In this document: positions 24,931-32,697 of the stretch, piece after piece
Numbering within the stretch: the stretch's first letter is position 1
How the letters are laid out: each line of letters begins with the position of its first letter
NCBI RefSeq assembly: GCF_012911005.2
Contig: NZ_WTVS01000004.1
Coordinates: forward strand, 62,001 to 126,000
DNA length: 64,000 bases
Direction of reading: 5' to 3'
From: Aromatoleum toluolicum
Lineage (GTDB): Bacteria; Pseudomonadota; Gammaproteobacteria; Burkholderiales; Rhodocyclaceae
Notes under the pieces: generated by a model
Seen by the model: the letters and a program-made list of their open reading frames with translations, nothing else
Told to the model about the DNA's origin: nothing
Databases searched by the model: none
Translations under genes and position numbers: made by a program

Positions 24931-26445
24931 ATGGAACATGGCGACGTCGAGCGCAAGTATTCCGTTCAGCTAAACGCTGAACTGGTTGCCTTGCTCTACA
25001 GGAACGCGCCGCAGGCGTATGCCATCACGCTCGTCAATGGCGCGATCCTGGCATTCGTTCAGGGCTCTCATGTCGCCTTTTCCGCCTTGCTCGCCTGGTA
25101 TGGGGCGCTGGTGTCGGTGACGGCACTGCGCACCTGGCTGGTGCGGCGATATGTCCGCGCCCGCACTGCTCCTGACGCAGCGCACCGATGGAATTCCGCT
25201 TACGTGACCGGAACCGCCCTCGCCGGCTCCGTCTGGGGGGCGACGGCTTTTGTCATGATCCCGAGCACATCGACCGCCCACGAGGTATTCGTCGCCTTCG
25301 TCCTCGCCGGGATGTCCGCCGGCAGCATTACCGTCCTGGCATTCAGGATGGAGGCCTGCCTGGCGTTCCTGCTCCCGACGCTGCTGCCCCTGGCGTTTCG
25401 CTACCTCATGCTCGGTACGACACTGCACACGGTCATGGGCGTCATGACCTCGATCTTCCTCATCGGAATGCTGATTACGGCGTTGAGTTTCAATCGCTCG
25501 GTTCGGACGTCGTTGATCCTGCGCTTCGACAAACGCGAGCTGGAAGAGGAGAACAGGCGGCGCGACCGTGCCGAGCAAGCCCTGCTATTGGAGAAGGATC
25601 GGCTGCTGACGGTCCTGAGCTCCATCGGTGAGGGCGTCGCGCTGATCGACGCCGACGGCCGCATCGAGTACCTGAATTCTGTCGCCGAAGGAATCTGCGG
25701 CTGCTCTTCCGACAGCGCGCGAGGCCGTCCCGCAAGCGAGGTGTTCGAGAGCTTCGACCGCGAGTTGCACGAACGGACCAGCACCGCCATGGAAGACACG
25801 CTGAACAGGGCTTGCCACATCACGAAACAGACGGTCATGGTGCTCAACGGCGGAGACAGGCGCGTCATCGAAGAGCTGGCAACGCCTCTGTACGACCGCC
25901 ACCGGAAGGTCGTGGGCGCCGTGTCGATCCTGCGCGACGTGACCGAGGCGCTGCAAAGGGAGGAAGAGCTGACGCACGCGGCGGATCACGACGCGCTGAC
26001 CGGATTGCCCAACCGCAGTTTGCTGCACAACCGGCTGCAACAGGCCATTGTCCGCGCGCAACGCAAGCACGAGACCTTTGCGCTGCTGTTCCTGGATCTG
26101 GATCGTTTCAAGGAGGTCAATGACACGATGGGGCATGCCGCGGGCGACGCCCTGCTCGTCGAAGCGGCCCGGCGCCTGACCCACGCCGTGCGGGAAGAAG
26201 ACACGGTCGCGCGACTGGGCGGCGACGAATTCGTCGTGCTCCTCGAAGGACCGACCCTGGAACGCCACGCCCAGGCGATCGCCGACAAGATCTGCCAGAT
26301 CGTGGGCGAACCGTATGAGCTGGGCACACATTCCGCGACCGTCTCCGTCAGCATCGGCGCCAGCTTCTTCCCCAAGGACGGACGTGACCCGGATGCCCTG
26401 CTGTGTCACGCGGACGCCGACATGTACCGGGCGAAAAGAGGATAG
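24931..26445 (+). CDS. Membrane-bound PAS-GGDEF diguanylate cyclase
   Basis: Protein of 504 residues from ATG 24931. Residues 25-190 hold about six membrane segments (AYAITLVNGAILAFVQGS, AFVLAGMSAGSITVLAF, GVMTSIFLIGMLITALSF). A short linker helix (EEENRRRDRAEQALLLEKDR) leads to a PAS domain (LSSIGEGVALIDADGRIEYL, about residues 230-340) and a C-terminal GGDEF domain. The active-site motif LGGDEFVVLLEG is intact, and the product-binding inhibitory site RxxD lies five residues before it (REED). It should make cyclic di-GMP, with feedback inhibition, in response to a membrane or PAS-sensed cue. There is no EAL domain and no obvious tie to the pathway except location. Confidence 0.92.
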   Translation: MEHGDVERKYSVQLNAELVALLYRNAPQAYAITLVNGAILAFVQGSHVAFSALLAWYGALVSVTALRTWLVRRYVRARTAPDAAHRWNSAYVTGTALAGSVWGATAFVMIPSTSTAHEVFVAFVLAGMSAGSITVLAFRMEACLAFLLPTLLPLAFRYLMLGTTLHTVMGVMTSIFLIGMLITALSFNRSVRTSLILRFDKRELEEENRRRDRAEQALLLEKDRLLTVLSSIGEGVALIDADGRIEYLNSVAEGICGCSSDSARGRPASEVFESFDRELHERTSTAMEDTLNRACHITKQTVMVLNGGDRRVIEELATPLYDRHRKVVGAVSILRDVTEALQREEELTHAADHDALTGLPNRSLLHNRLQQAIVRAQRKHETFALLFLDLDRFKEVNDTMGHAAGDALLVEAARRLTHAVREEDTVARLGGDEFVVLLEGPTLERHAQAIADKICQIVGEPYELGTHSATVSVSIGASFFPKDGRDPDALLCHADADMYRAKRG

Positions 26446-26740
26446 GAGTCGCCCTGACTCGCGAAACGGTGATGCTTGCGTCCATCTGGTGTCCCCATCC
26501 AGTTCCAATTGCTGCGAAACCAGCCTCGCAGCGTCCGCGGGAATCCCCTTTCATTGATGTTTTGTCGGGAGTCCCTGCGGAGGATCTTGATGAAGACCGT
26601 ACGGAGATGCACCTGACTAAAGTTGGGTACAGGACCAACTGCATCCAGCCGCCAAGCTCCGCGAGCTGATCGCAGCGGCGGAACTGGTGGGCTTCGGCCA
26701 TGCCCGACGCACGGACCCTGACTCTCATCGTGAGCAATGC

Positions 26741-26759
26741 GAAGTCACGCGAATCTCAC
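26741..26759 (+). repeat. Direct repeat, left copy
   Basis: GAAGTCACGCGAATCTCAC. It matches the sequence at 26968-26986 in 18 of 19 positions. The pair brackets the terminator and the tRNA-His fragment with a period of 227 bases, as duplicated recombination or insertion sites would. Confidence 0.6.
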
Positions 26760-26793
26760 CTTGTGAGGCTGAAGGCGGCAGCTCTATGGCATA

Positions 26794-26820
26794 AAAAAAC
26801 CGCCAAAACCGGCGGTTTTC
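26794..26820. terminator. Bidirectional Rho-independent terminator
   Basis: AAAACCGCC (26796-26804), loop AAAACC, GGCGGTTTT (26811-26819), flanked by A-runs on the left and Ts on the right, so it can act on both strands. It lies just past the 3' end of the tRNA-His fragment (minus strand), the place expected for the original tRNA terminator. Confidence 0.85.
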
Positions 26821-26831
26821 TTGGGTATTAC

Positions 26832-26876
26832 TGGGGCGACATACCGGGATCGAACCGGTGACAACTGGAGCCACAA
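26832..26876 (-). tRNA. Truncated tRNA-His (3' half only), probable attachment site
   Basis: Read on the minus strand: anticodon loop TTGTGGC containing GTG (His), the 3' anticodon strand TCCAG, variable loop TTGTC, a perfect T-arm (ACCGG-TTCGATC-CCGGT), acceptor strand ATGTCGC, discriminator C and CCA. A C before CCA is the known mark of tRNA-His. The 5' anticodon strand no longer pairs, and no D-arm or 5' acceptor strand exists upstream. Fragments running from the anticodon loop to CCA are what integrases leave behind when an element inserts into a tRNA gene. It cannot make a functional tRNA. The element itself and its integrase are not in view. Confidence 0.8.
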
Positions 26877-26967
26877 CTCGGTCGTCACTTTTAAGTGACT
26901 GTTTTTATTGATCGTCAACACCACGCGCCCGTTGCAGATGCATGGTGCCAGCAGGATGGTGCTTCAT

Positions 26968-26986
26968 GAAGTCACGCAAATCTCAC
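26968..26986 (+). repeat. Direct repeat, right copy
   Basis: GAAGTCACGCAAATCTCAC, one mismatch against 26741-26759. See the left copy for interpretation. Confidence 0.6.
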
Positions 26987-27288
26987 GCACGCTGATTCCC
27001 GTTCGGCATCTCGCCAGAGCGGCCGCAGACACGGCGAAAGAAGTCCTCGAATCACGATGAGCGCACTCTCGCTTGCACGTGCAGCCGCAGCTGCGCTGTG
27101 GCTAGCCGCTGCCCCTTAAGCGGGCGGCACCGAGCCCCCTGTCGCACTTCACATTATCCCCCTCGTGAAGGAGCACGTTGTAGGGGGAAAATCGAGAAGG
27201 AAAATGCTGGCAAAGCTCAATCGATGAACTGTCACGTGCACGCAGAGAACTGAGCAGTGCCCCATCGGGTCCCCCGACGACCTGCAGT

Positions 27289-27368
27289 AAAAAAATGGAA
27301 AGGTGCCGCGCGTGAAGGAAAGGGAGAGGAGGAGAGTAAACCGTCAAGCGCCAAGTTGGCACCTTTCC
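27289..27368 (-). terminator. Terminator of the ETF-QO transcript, with long loop
   Basis: On the minus strand GGAAAGGTGCC (27368-27358) pairs perfectly with GGCACCTTTCC (27307-27297), followed by one A and a run of seven Ts (27295-27289). The 11-base stem with its T-tract suits a Rho-independent terminator, but the loop of 50 bases is unusually long. It lies 17 bases after the ETF-QO stop. Confidence 0.7.
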
Positions 27369-27384
27369 GAAAGGAAAAGGATGG

Positions 27385-29025
27385 CTACATCCCTTGGTAG
27401 ATCGGCCCTTCGCCGCCCTGCGGCACGACCCAGTTGATGTTCTGCGTCGGGTCCTTGATGTCGCAGGTCTTGCAGTGCACACAGTTCTGCGCGTTGATCT
27501 GCAGGCGCGGGTTCGAGCCCGATTCGTCGCGGGCGATCTCGTACACACCGGCCGGGCAATAGCGCTGCTCCGGGGCGTCGTACTTCGCGAGGTTCACCGC
27601 GATCGGCACCGACGTATCCTTGAGCTGCAGGTGGCAGGGCTGGTCTTCCTCGTGGTTGGTGTTCGACAGGAACACCGAGGAGAGTCGATCGAAGGTCAGC
27701 ACGCCGTCGGGCTTGGGGTAGTCGATCTTCGGGCATTCCGAGGCGAGCTTGAGCTTGTCGTGGTCAGCGCTGTTGTGCAGCGTCCACGGTGCCTTGCCCT
27801 TGAGCACCTTCTGGTCGATGCCGAACAGCAGCGAGCCCATCCACAGGCCCTTCTTCATGTAGGGCTTGAAGTTGCGCGTCTTGTGCAGTTCCTCGTACAG
27901 CCAGCTCGAACGGAAGGCTTCCGGGAAGGCGGCGAGTTCGTCGCGCTGACGTTCAGCGGCCACCGCGCCGAAAGCCGCTTCCGCCGCGAGCATGCCGCTC
28001 TTGATCGCTGCGTGACTGCCCTTGATGCGCGCGGCGTTGAGGAAGCCCGCGTCGTCGCCGATCAGCGCACCGCCCGGGAACACCAGCTTGGGCTGGCTCT
28101 GCAACCCGCCCGCGGCGATCGCGCGCGCGCCGTAGGCGAGGCGCTTGCCGCCTTCGAGATACTTGCGGATCTCCGGATGCGTCTTGTAGCGCTGGAATTC
28201 CTCGAACGGGGACAGGTGCGGATTGGTGTAGTTGAGGCCCACCACGTAGCCGATCGCCACGAGCTTGTCCTCGAGGTGATAGACGAAGCCGCCGCCGTAG
28301 GTGTCCGAGGGCAGGGGCCAGCCGGTGGTGTGCACGACCACGCCCGGCTCATGACGCTCGGCGGGCACTTCCCACAGTTCCTTCAGGCCGATGCCGTAGG
28401 TCTGCGGATCGACTCCGTTCCTGAGGTTGAACTGCGCTTCGAGCTGCTTGCCCAGGTGCCCGCGGCAGCCTTCGGCAAACAGCGTGTATTTCGCGTGCAG
28501 CTCCATGCCCGGCTGGTAGGCGGGGCCCTGCTCGCCTTCGCGCGTGACGCCCATGTCGCCGGTCGCCACACCCTTCACGGCGCCCGTCTCGTCGAACAGG
28601 ATCTCGGCCCCCGCAAAACCCGGATAGACCTCGACGCCCAGTGCTTCGGCCTGCTCGCCGAGCCACTTGGCGACGTTGCCCAGGCGCACGATGTAGTTGC
28701 CGTGGTTCAGGAAACAGTCCGGCAGCAGGCCGGTGGGCACCTTGCGGCCGCGCGTTTCGTTGAGGAAGATCACGCGATCTTCGGTGACAGCGGTCGTGAC
28801 CGGCGCGCCCTGTTCCTTCCAGTCGGGGATCAGCTCGTTCAGCGCCCGCGGGTCCATCACCGCGCCCGAGAGAATGTGCGCGCCGATCTCGGCGGCCTTC
28901 TCGATCAGGCAGACGGAGATGTCGCTGCCTTTCTCGGCCGCCAGTTGCTTCAACCTGATCGCCGCGGCCAGCCCCGCAGGCCCGCCGCCGACGATCAGGA
29001 CGTCGAATTCCATCGATTCGCGCAT
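27385..29025 (-). CDS. Electron transfer flavoprotein-ubiquinone oxidoreductase
   Basis: ETF-QO of 546 residues, the usual length, ATG 29025 with GGAG. FAD motif DVLIVGGGPAGLAAAIRLKQ at the N-terminus, GAVMDPRALNELIP, the membrane-associated ubiquinone-binding region around residues 230-330, and a C-terminal [4Fe-4S] domain with a cysteine in RYCPAGVYEI and three more in NCVHCKTCDIKDP. It passes electrons from reduced ETF to the quinone pool, so it is the exit for all the acyl-CoA dehydrogenases in this region. It shares its strand with etfA and etfB, 189 bases downstream of etfA. Confidence 0.97.
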   Translation of the reverse strand: MRESMEFDVLIVGGGPAGLAAAIRLKQLAAEKGSDISVCLIEKAAEIGAHILSGAVMDPRALNELIPDWKEQGAPVTTAVTEDRVIFLNETRGRKVPTGLLPDCFLNHGNYIVRLGNVAKWLGEQAEALGVEVYPGFAGAEILFDETGAVKGVATGDMGVTREGEQGPAYQPGMELHAKYTLFAEGCRGHLGKQLEAQFNLRNGVDPQTYGIGLKELWEVPAERHEPGVVVHTTGWPLPSDTYGGGFVYHLEDKLVAIGYVVGLNYTNPHLSPFEEFQRYKTHPEIRKYLEGGKRLAYGARAIAAGGLQSQPKLVFPGGALIGDDAGFLNAARIKGSHAAIKSGMLAAEAAFGAVAAERQRDELAAFPEAFRSSWLYEELHKTRNFKPYMKKGLWMGSLLFGIDQKVLKGKAPWTLHNSADHDKLKLASECPKIDYPKPDGVLTFDRLSSVFLSNTNHEEDQPCHLQLKDTSVPIAVNLAKYDAPEQRYCPAGVYEIARDESGSNPRLQINAQNCVHCKTCDIKDPTQNINWVVPQGGEGPIYQGM

Positions 29026-29214
29026 GAGTAACCATCTCCACTGAATGCGGGTACCGGATCCGGGACACCGAATTGTTGTTATATCGTTTCAATTCAAAAA
29101 GAACCGGCTCGGAAAATTCACGATTCACCGAGCCGGGTGAAGCCCCGGCGACATCCGGAGAGAGGGAGCACTGAGATCGCCGAAGATCGAGGAGAGGGAT
29201 CAAATGGCTGCGGG

Positions 29215-30171
29215 CTAGGCGAGCGCGGAGGTCAATTCCGGAGCCACCTCGAACAGATCACCCACCAGCCCGTAGTCGGCCACCTGGAAGATTGGTGCTT
29301 CCGGATCCTTGTTGATCGCGACGATCACTTTGGAGTCCTTCATGCCGGCGAGGTGCTGGATCGCGCCCGAGATGCCGACCGCGATGTAGAGCTGCGGGGC
29401 GACGATCTTGCCGGTCTGGCCGACCTGATAGTCGTTCGGCACGTAGCCCGCATCGACCGCGGCACGCGAAGCGCCGAGGGCCGCGCCGAGGGCGTCGGCG
29501 AGCGGTTCGAGCAGCTTGTGGTAGTTCTCGCCACTGCCCAGACCGCGGCCGCCCGAGACGATGATCTTCGCGGCGCCGAGTTCGGGGCGCGCGCTCTTGG
29601 TGAGCTCGCGGCCCTTCAGCGTCGTTAGGCCCAGGTCGAGGCCGGCAGCGAGGGGCTCGATGCTCGCCGCGCCGCCCTCATTTGCCAACATTGCCGCCGC
29701 TTCGAAGGCGGTGGTGCGCACGGTCAGCACTTTCACGGCGTCGGAGGACTTCACCGTCGCCATGGCGTTGCCGGCGTAGATCGGGCGCACGAAGGTGTCG
29801 GCCGATTCGATACCGGTGACGTCGGAGATCTGTGCGACGTCCAGCAGCGCCGCGACGCGCGGCGCGACGTTCTTTCCGTTGGCGGTGCTTGGCGCGAGGA
29901 TGTGGCTGTAGCCGGCCACCTCATTGGCAACGAGGGCAACGACGAGTGCGGCGACGTTCTCGGCGGTGTGCGATTCGTAGTGCGCGGCATCGGACACGCG
30001 GACCTTCGCGACGCCGGCGATCTTCGCGGCCTCACTCGCGGCGGCGGCGCAGTTGGCGCCGGCGACCAGCACGTGGATCTCACCACTGAGTTTCGCGGCG
30101 GCGGCAACGGTGTTGAGCGTCGCCGCCTTGATCGTTTGATTGTCGTGTTCTGCAAGTACCAGGATCGCCAT
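29215..30171 (-). CDS. etfA: Electron transfer flavoprotein alpha subunit
   Basis: EtfA of 318 residues. N-terminal half: [20 protein letters not shown]-terminal FAD domain with [60 protein letters not shown] and [20 protein letters not shown], the ETF alpha signature. It forms a heterodimer with EtfB and accepts electrons from acyl-CoA dehydrogenases. The start is 2 bases after the etfB stop. Confidence 0.97.
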   Translation of the reverse strand: MAILVLAEHDNQTIKAATLNTVAAAAKLSGEIHVLVAGANCAAAASEAAKIAGVAKVRVSDAAHYESHTAENVAALVVALVANEVAGYSHILAPSTANGKNVAPRVAALLDVAQISDVTGIESADTFVRPIYAGNAMATVKSSDAVKVLTVRTTAFEAAAMLANEGGAASIEPLAAGLDLGLTTLKGRELTKSARPELGAAKIIVSGGRGLGSGENYHKLLEPLADALGAALGASRAAVDAGYVPNDYQVGQTGKIVAPQLYIAVGISGAIQHLAGMKDSKVIVAINKDPEAPIFQVADYGLVGDLFEVAPELTSALA

Positions 30172-30173
30172 GA

Positions 30174-30923
30174 TCAGATCACCTTCGCTTCGTTCTTGAG
30201 CTTGTCGACGAGTTGCGCGACATCTGCCACGCGCACGCCGGCACTGCGCTTCGGGGGCTCGGCGACTTTCAGCGTCGCCAGACGCGGAGCGATGTCGACG
30301 CCCAGATCCGCGGGCTTCACGGTGTCGAGCGGCTTCTTCTTCGCCTTCATGATGTTCGGCAGCGTCGCGTAGCGCGGCTCGTTCAGACGCAGGTCGGTGG
30401 TAACGACCGCCGGCAGCTTGATCTCGAGGGTTTCGAGACCGCCGTCGATCTCGCGCATCACCGTCGCCACACCGTCACCGAGGGTGACCTTCGAGGCGAA
30501 GGTGGCCTGCGGCCAGCCCATCAGCGCGGCCAGCATCTGGCCGGTCTGGTTCGAGTCGTCGTCGATCGCCTGCTTGCCGCCGATCACGACCGTCGGCTGC
30601 TCCTTGTCGCACAGCGCCTTAAGCAGCTTCGCCACCGCCAACGGCTGCAGCTCGACATCCGTCTCGACCAGGATGCCGCGGTCGGCACCGATCGCCATCG
30701 CCGCGCGCAGCGTCTCCTGGCAGGCCGTGACGCCGCAGGAAACCGCCACCACCTCGGTGGCGATGCCGGCTTCCCTCAGCCGCACCGCCTCTTCCACTGC
30801 AATCTCGTCGAAGGGGTTCATCGACATCTTCACGTTCGCGATATCAACACCCGTGCCGTCCGCTTTGACTCGCACCTTGACGTTGTAATCGACTACGCGT
30901 TTGACGGGTACCAGGATCTTCAT
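30174..30923 (-). CDS. etfB: Electron transfer flavoprotein beta subunit
   Basis: EtfB of 249 residues starting at ATG 30923 ([20 protein letters not shown]), with GGAG seven bases upstream. It carries [23 protein letters not shown]-binding [19 protein letters not shown] and the docking-loop region near [18 protein letters not shown]. The leucine anchor that contacts dehydrogenases is expected there. First gene of etfB-etfA, with ETF-QO downstream. Confidence 0.97.
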   Translation of the reverse strand: MKILVPVKRVVDYNVKVRVKADGTGVDIANVKMSMNPFDEIAVEEAVRLREAGIATEVVAVSCGVTACQETLRAAMAIGADRGILVETDVELQPLAVAKLLKALCDKEQPTVVIGGKQAIDDDSNQTGQMLAALMGWPQATFASKVTLGDGVATVMREIDGGLETLEIKLPAVVTTDLRLNEPRYATLPNIMKAKKKPLDTVKPADLGVDIAPRLATLKVAEPPKRSAGVRVADVAQLVDKLKNEAKVI

Positions 30924-31228
30924 TGCTTCACTCCACGATTTCGACCGGCCGGGTTCATCCATGCGATTGCCTGGTTCCCCTAGGAATCCACGACATCACC
31001 TATCGTCACAACCAACCGGTCTGAAGACGCAAGGTTCAGAGAAGCGGTTGTTGGTATGCATCCATACGATACCCTACACAACTGTTTGCACGCAAGAGGG
31101 AAGTCGCAGAATGGGCGCACATGGAATTGCAGAGCGGAATCCACACATTCGCGTCGGAGTCCGCCTGAGCACTACTGTGGAACTGACGTCAGTGTCAGCG
31201 CGCTGCAGCCTGGGTTGCCCGCGTCGTG
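30924..31228. other. Intergenic region upstream of etfB
   Basis: This 305-base gap between the MarR gene end and etfB holds the inverted repeat GGTAT-GCATCCATACG-ATACC (31053-31073) with an inner GTATG-CATC-CATAC, likely a regulator site for the etf genes. No clear promoter boxes were assigned, and no terminator for the MarR transcript was found. Confidence 0.5.
31053..31073. promoter_or_regulatory. Inverted repeat, candidate MarR-type operator upstream of etfBA
   Basis: Nested palindrome: outer GGTAT/ATACC and inner GTATG/CATAC. CATCCATAC resembles GTATCCATA-type sequences upstream of the SDR at 54213 and the MarR gene at 46468, so one MarR-like regulator might control several units. Resemblance judged by eye only. 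Confidence 0.4.
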
Positions 31229-31762
31229 TCAAGCCGGCTCGGCCGCATCCTGATTCTCGCCGTCCGACGCATCGAGGTACTGCATCAGGTTGTGCTTCAT
31301 CGCGCCGAGGGTCGCCGCCGTGATGGTCAGACTCTCTTCGCTCAGCCCGGAAAGGATCTGCGCATTGAGTTCGTGGCTCACGGCACGCATGGTCTCGATC
31401 AGCTCATTGCTTTTCGGGCTCAGGAAGATTCGCTTGATACGACGGTCACTCGGATCCGATTCGCGCCTTACCAGCCCGCTCTTTTCGAGTCGGTCGATCA
31501 GTCCACCAATCGCGACCTTGCCGAGATCGAGTTCCTCGGCAAGTTGTGATTGCGCCATGCCCTCCCCGCGCGACAGGTAGGCGAGCACCCACCACTGAGA
31601 GCGGGTGACATTGAGCGGCTTGAGGCAGCGGTCGAAAGCACTGCGCCGCAGCCGCGAAACGTCATGAATCAGGAATCCTAGGCGCAGTTCCCAGTCGGTG
31701 TCGGCAGGTGGCATCGTCGTCGGGCTCGCCACTTTCGTGGCGAGCATCCTTACAGTAAGCAT
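31229..31762 (-). CDS. MarR-family transcriptional regulator (paralogue 1)
   Basis: MarR protein of 177 residues with LRLGFLIHDVSRLRR, then VTRSQWWVLAYLSRGEGMAQ, the recognition region LAEELDLGKVAIGGLIDRLE and the wing RRESDPSDRRIKRIFLS. It is the third gene of a minus-strand operon after the acyl-CoA ligase and the SDR (20-base gap), suggesting control of that operon in response to a ligand such as an acyl-CoA. A close paralogue is encoded at 46468-47022. MarR proteins commonly repress until an aromatic or alicyclic CoA ester binds; the ligand here is unknown. Confidence 0.92.
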   Translation of the reverse strand: MLTVRMLATKVASPTTMPPADTDWELRLGFLIHDVSRLRRSAFDRCLKPLNVTRSQWWVLAYLSRGEGMAQSQLAEELDLGKVAIGGLIDRLEKSGLVRRESDPSDRRIKRIFLSPKSNELIETMRAVSHELNAQILSGLSEESLTITAATLGAMKHNLMQYLDASDGENQDAAEPA

Positions 31763-31782
31763 GCGAACAGTTTACTCCCGAT

Positions 31783-32697
31783 CTACACCGGCTCCCACGT
31801 GAATACGTCCGCGGAACGGTCGAGGGGATAAAAGTCGGCCTTGAACATCGGCAGCGCCGTTTCGAGGACGGCTTCCGGTGTCCATCCTTCGCCGCAATGC
31901 GCAGTGCGAATTGGGCGAGGTTGACTGAAAAGATAGATTTCGTTGTTGCGAACGCCGAACACCTGGCCGGTCACCTCATGCGCCGCATCGGCGCACAACG
32001 CGACGACGAAGGGTGCAACCTTTTCCGGCACCAGCTTCTTGAGTCCTTCGACACGCTTCTGCTGCTCGGGCGTTTCGCTCGGAATCGAATCAATCATGCG
32101 CGTCCAGGCGAAGGGTGCGATCGCGTTCGAGCGCACGCCGAATTTCTGCATGTCGAGCGCGATCGACTTCGACAGACCGACGACGCCAAGCTTTGCCGCG
32201 CTGTAGTTCGCTTGGCCGAAGTTGCCGACCAGCCCCGAGGTCGATGTCATGTGCACGTAGACACCGCCGTTCTGCTCCTTGAAGACTGGCGCCGCAGCCC
32301 GGCTGACGTTGAAGCTGCCCTTGAGGTGTACGGCGACGACGTCGTCGAACTCCTGCTCGGTCATGCGATGGAAGATCGTGTCGCGCAGGATGCCTGCATT
32401 GTTGACGACAATGTCCAGCCGCCCGAACGCGCCGACCGCCTCTGCAACCATTGCCTGCGCCGCGTCCCAGTCGGCGACCGATCCGCCATTGACGATCGCT
32501 CGTCCGCCGAGTGCTTCGATCTCCGCCACGACTTCCTGTGCCGGCTGCCCGCCGTCGCTTTTCCCGTCGAGGGTCGCGCCGAGGTCGTTGACGACGACGC
32601 ACGCACCTGCGCGTGCGAGTTCCAGCGCGATGCCGCGACCGACCCCACGACCGGCACCAGTTACCAGTGCCACTTTGCCTTCCAATAGTTTGCTCAT
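31783..32697 (-). CDS. MFE2-type (3R)-hydroxyacyl-CoA dehydrogenase (SDR)
   Basis: SDR of 304 residues, ATG 32697 overlapping the ligase stop (ATGA). It has TGAGRGVGRGIALELARAGA, the VNDLGATLDG loop, NNAGILRDTIFHRM, the serine region MTSTSGLVGNFGQ and the pair ANYSAAKLGVVG. The long NDLG insertion and the C-terminal extension after the Rossmann domain match the dehydrogenase part of peroxisomal multifunctional enzyme 2. It should oxidise a (3R)-3-hydroxyacyl-CoA made by a MaoC-type hydratase, and such hydratases are encoded at 40869 and 41321. A 3' remnant of a second copy remains at 24366-24536. Confidence 0.87.
   Translation of the reverse strand: MSKLLEGKVALVTGAGRGVGRGIALELARAGACVVVNDLGATLDGKSDGGQPAQEVVAEIEALGGRAIVNGGSVADWDAAQAMVAEAVGAFGRLDIVVNNAGILRDTIFHRMTEQEFDDVVAVHLKGSFNVSRAAAPVFKEQNGGVYVHMTSTSGLVGNFGQANYSAAKLGVVGLSKSIALDMQKFGVRSNAIAPFAWTRMIDSIPSETPEQQKRVEGLKKLVPEKVAPFVVALCADAAHEVTGQVFGVRNNEIYLFSQPRPIRTAHCGEGWTPEAVLETALPMFKADFYPLDRSADVFTWEPV

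Larger units (their letters stand above)
26446..27384. other. Gene-poor region, likely scar of an integrated element
   Basis: This 939-base stretch has no convincing gene. It contains an imperfect direct repeat pair (26741 and 26968), a bidirectional terminator (26794-26820), the 3' half of a tRNA-His (26832-26876), a small hairpin TCCCCCT...AGGGGGA near 27157-27187, and the terminator of the ETF-QO gene (27289-27368). It separates the left catabolic block from the ETF block. Confidence 0.6.

Noticed and set aside
26832-26881. Complete tRNA gene
   Set aside because: Only the anticodon loop, variable loop, T-arm and acceptor 3' strand are present. The sequence further upstream cannot form a D-arm or pair with the acceptor strand.
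27058-27120. A 20-codon open frame resembling a signal peptide (MSALSLARAAAAALWLAAAP)
   Set aside because: It stops right after the hydrophobic stretch and has no convincing ribosome site; at most a remnant of a lost gene.
31783-32697. Identity of the intact SDR as a steroid dehydrogenase proper
   Set aside because: The MFE2-type dehydrogenase of beta-oxidation is also historically named 17-beta-hydroxysteroid dehydrogenase 4; similarity to it does not show that the substrate is a steroid.
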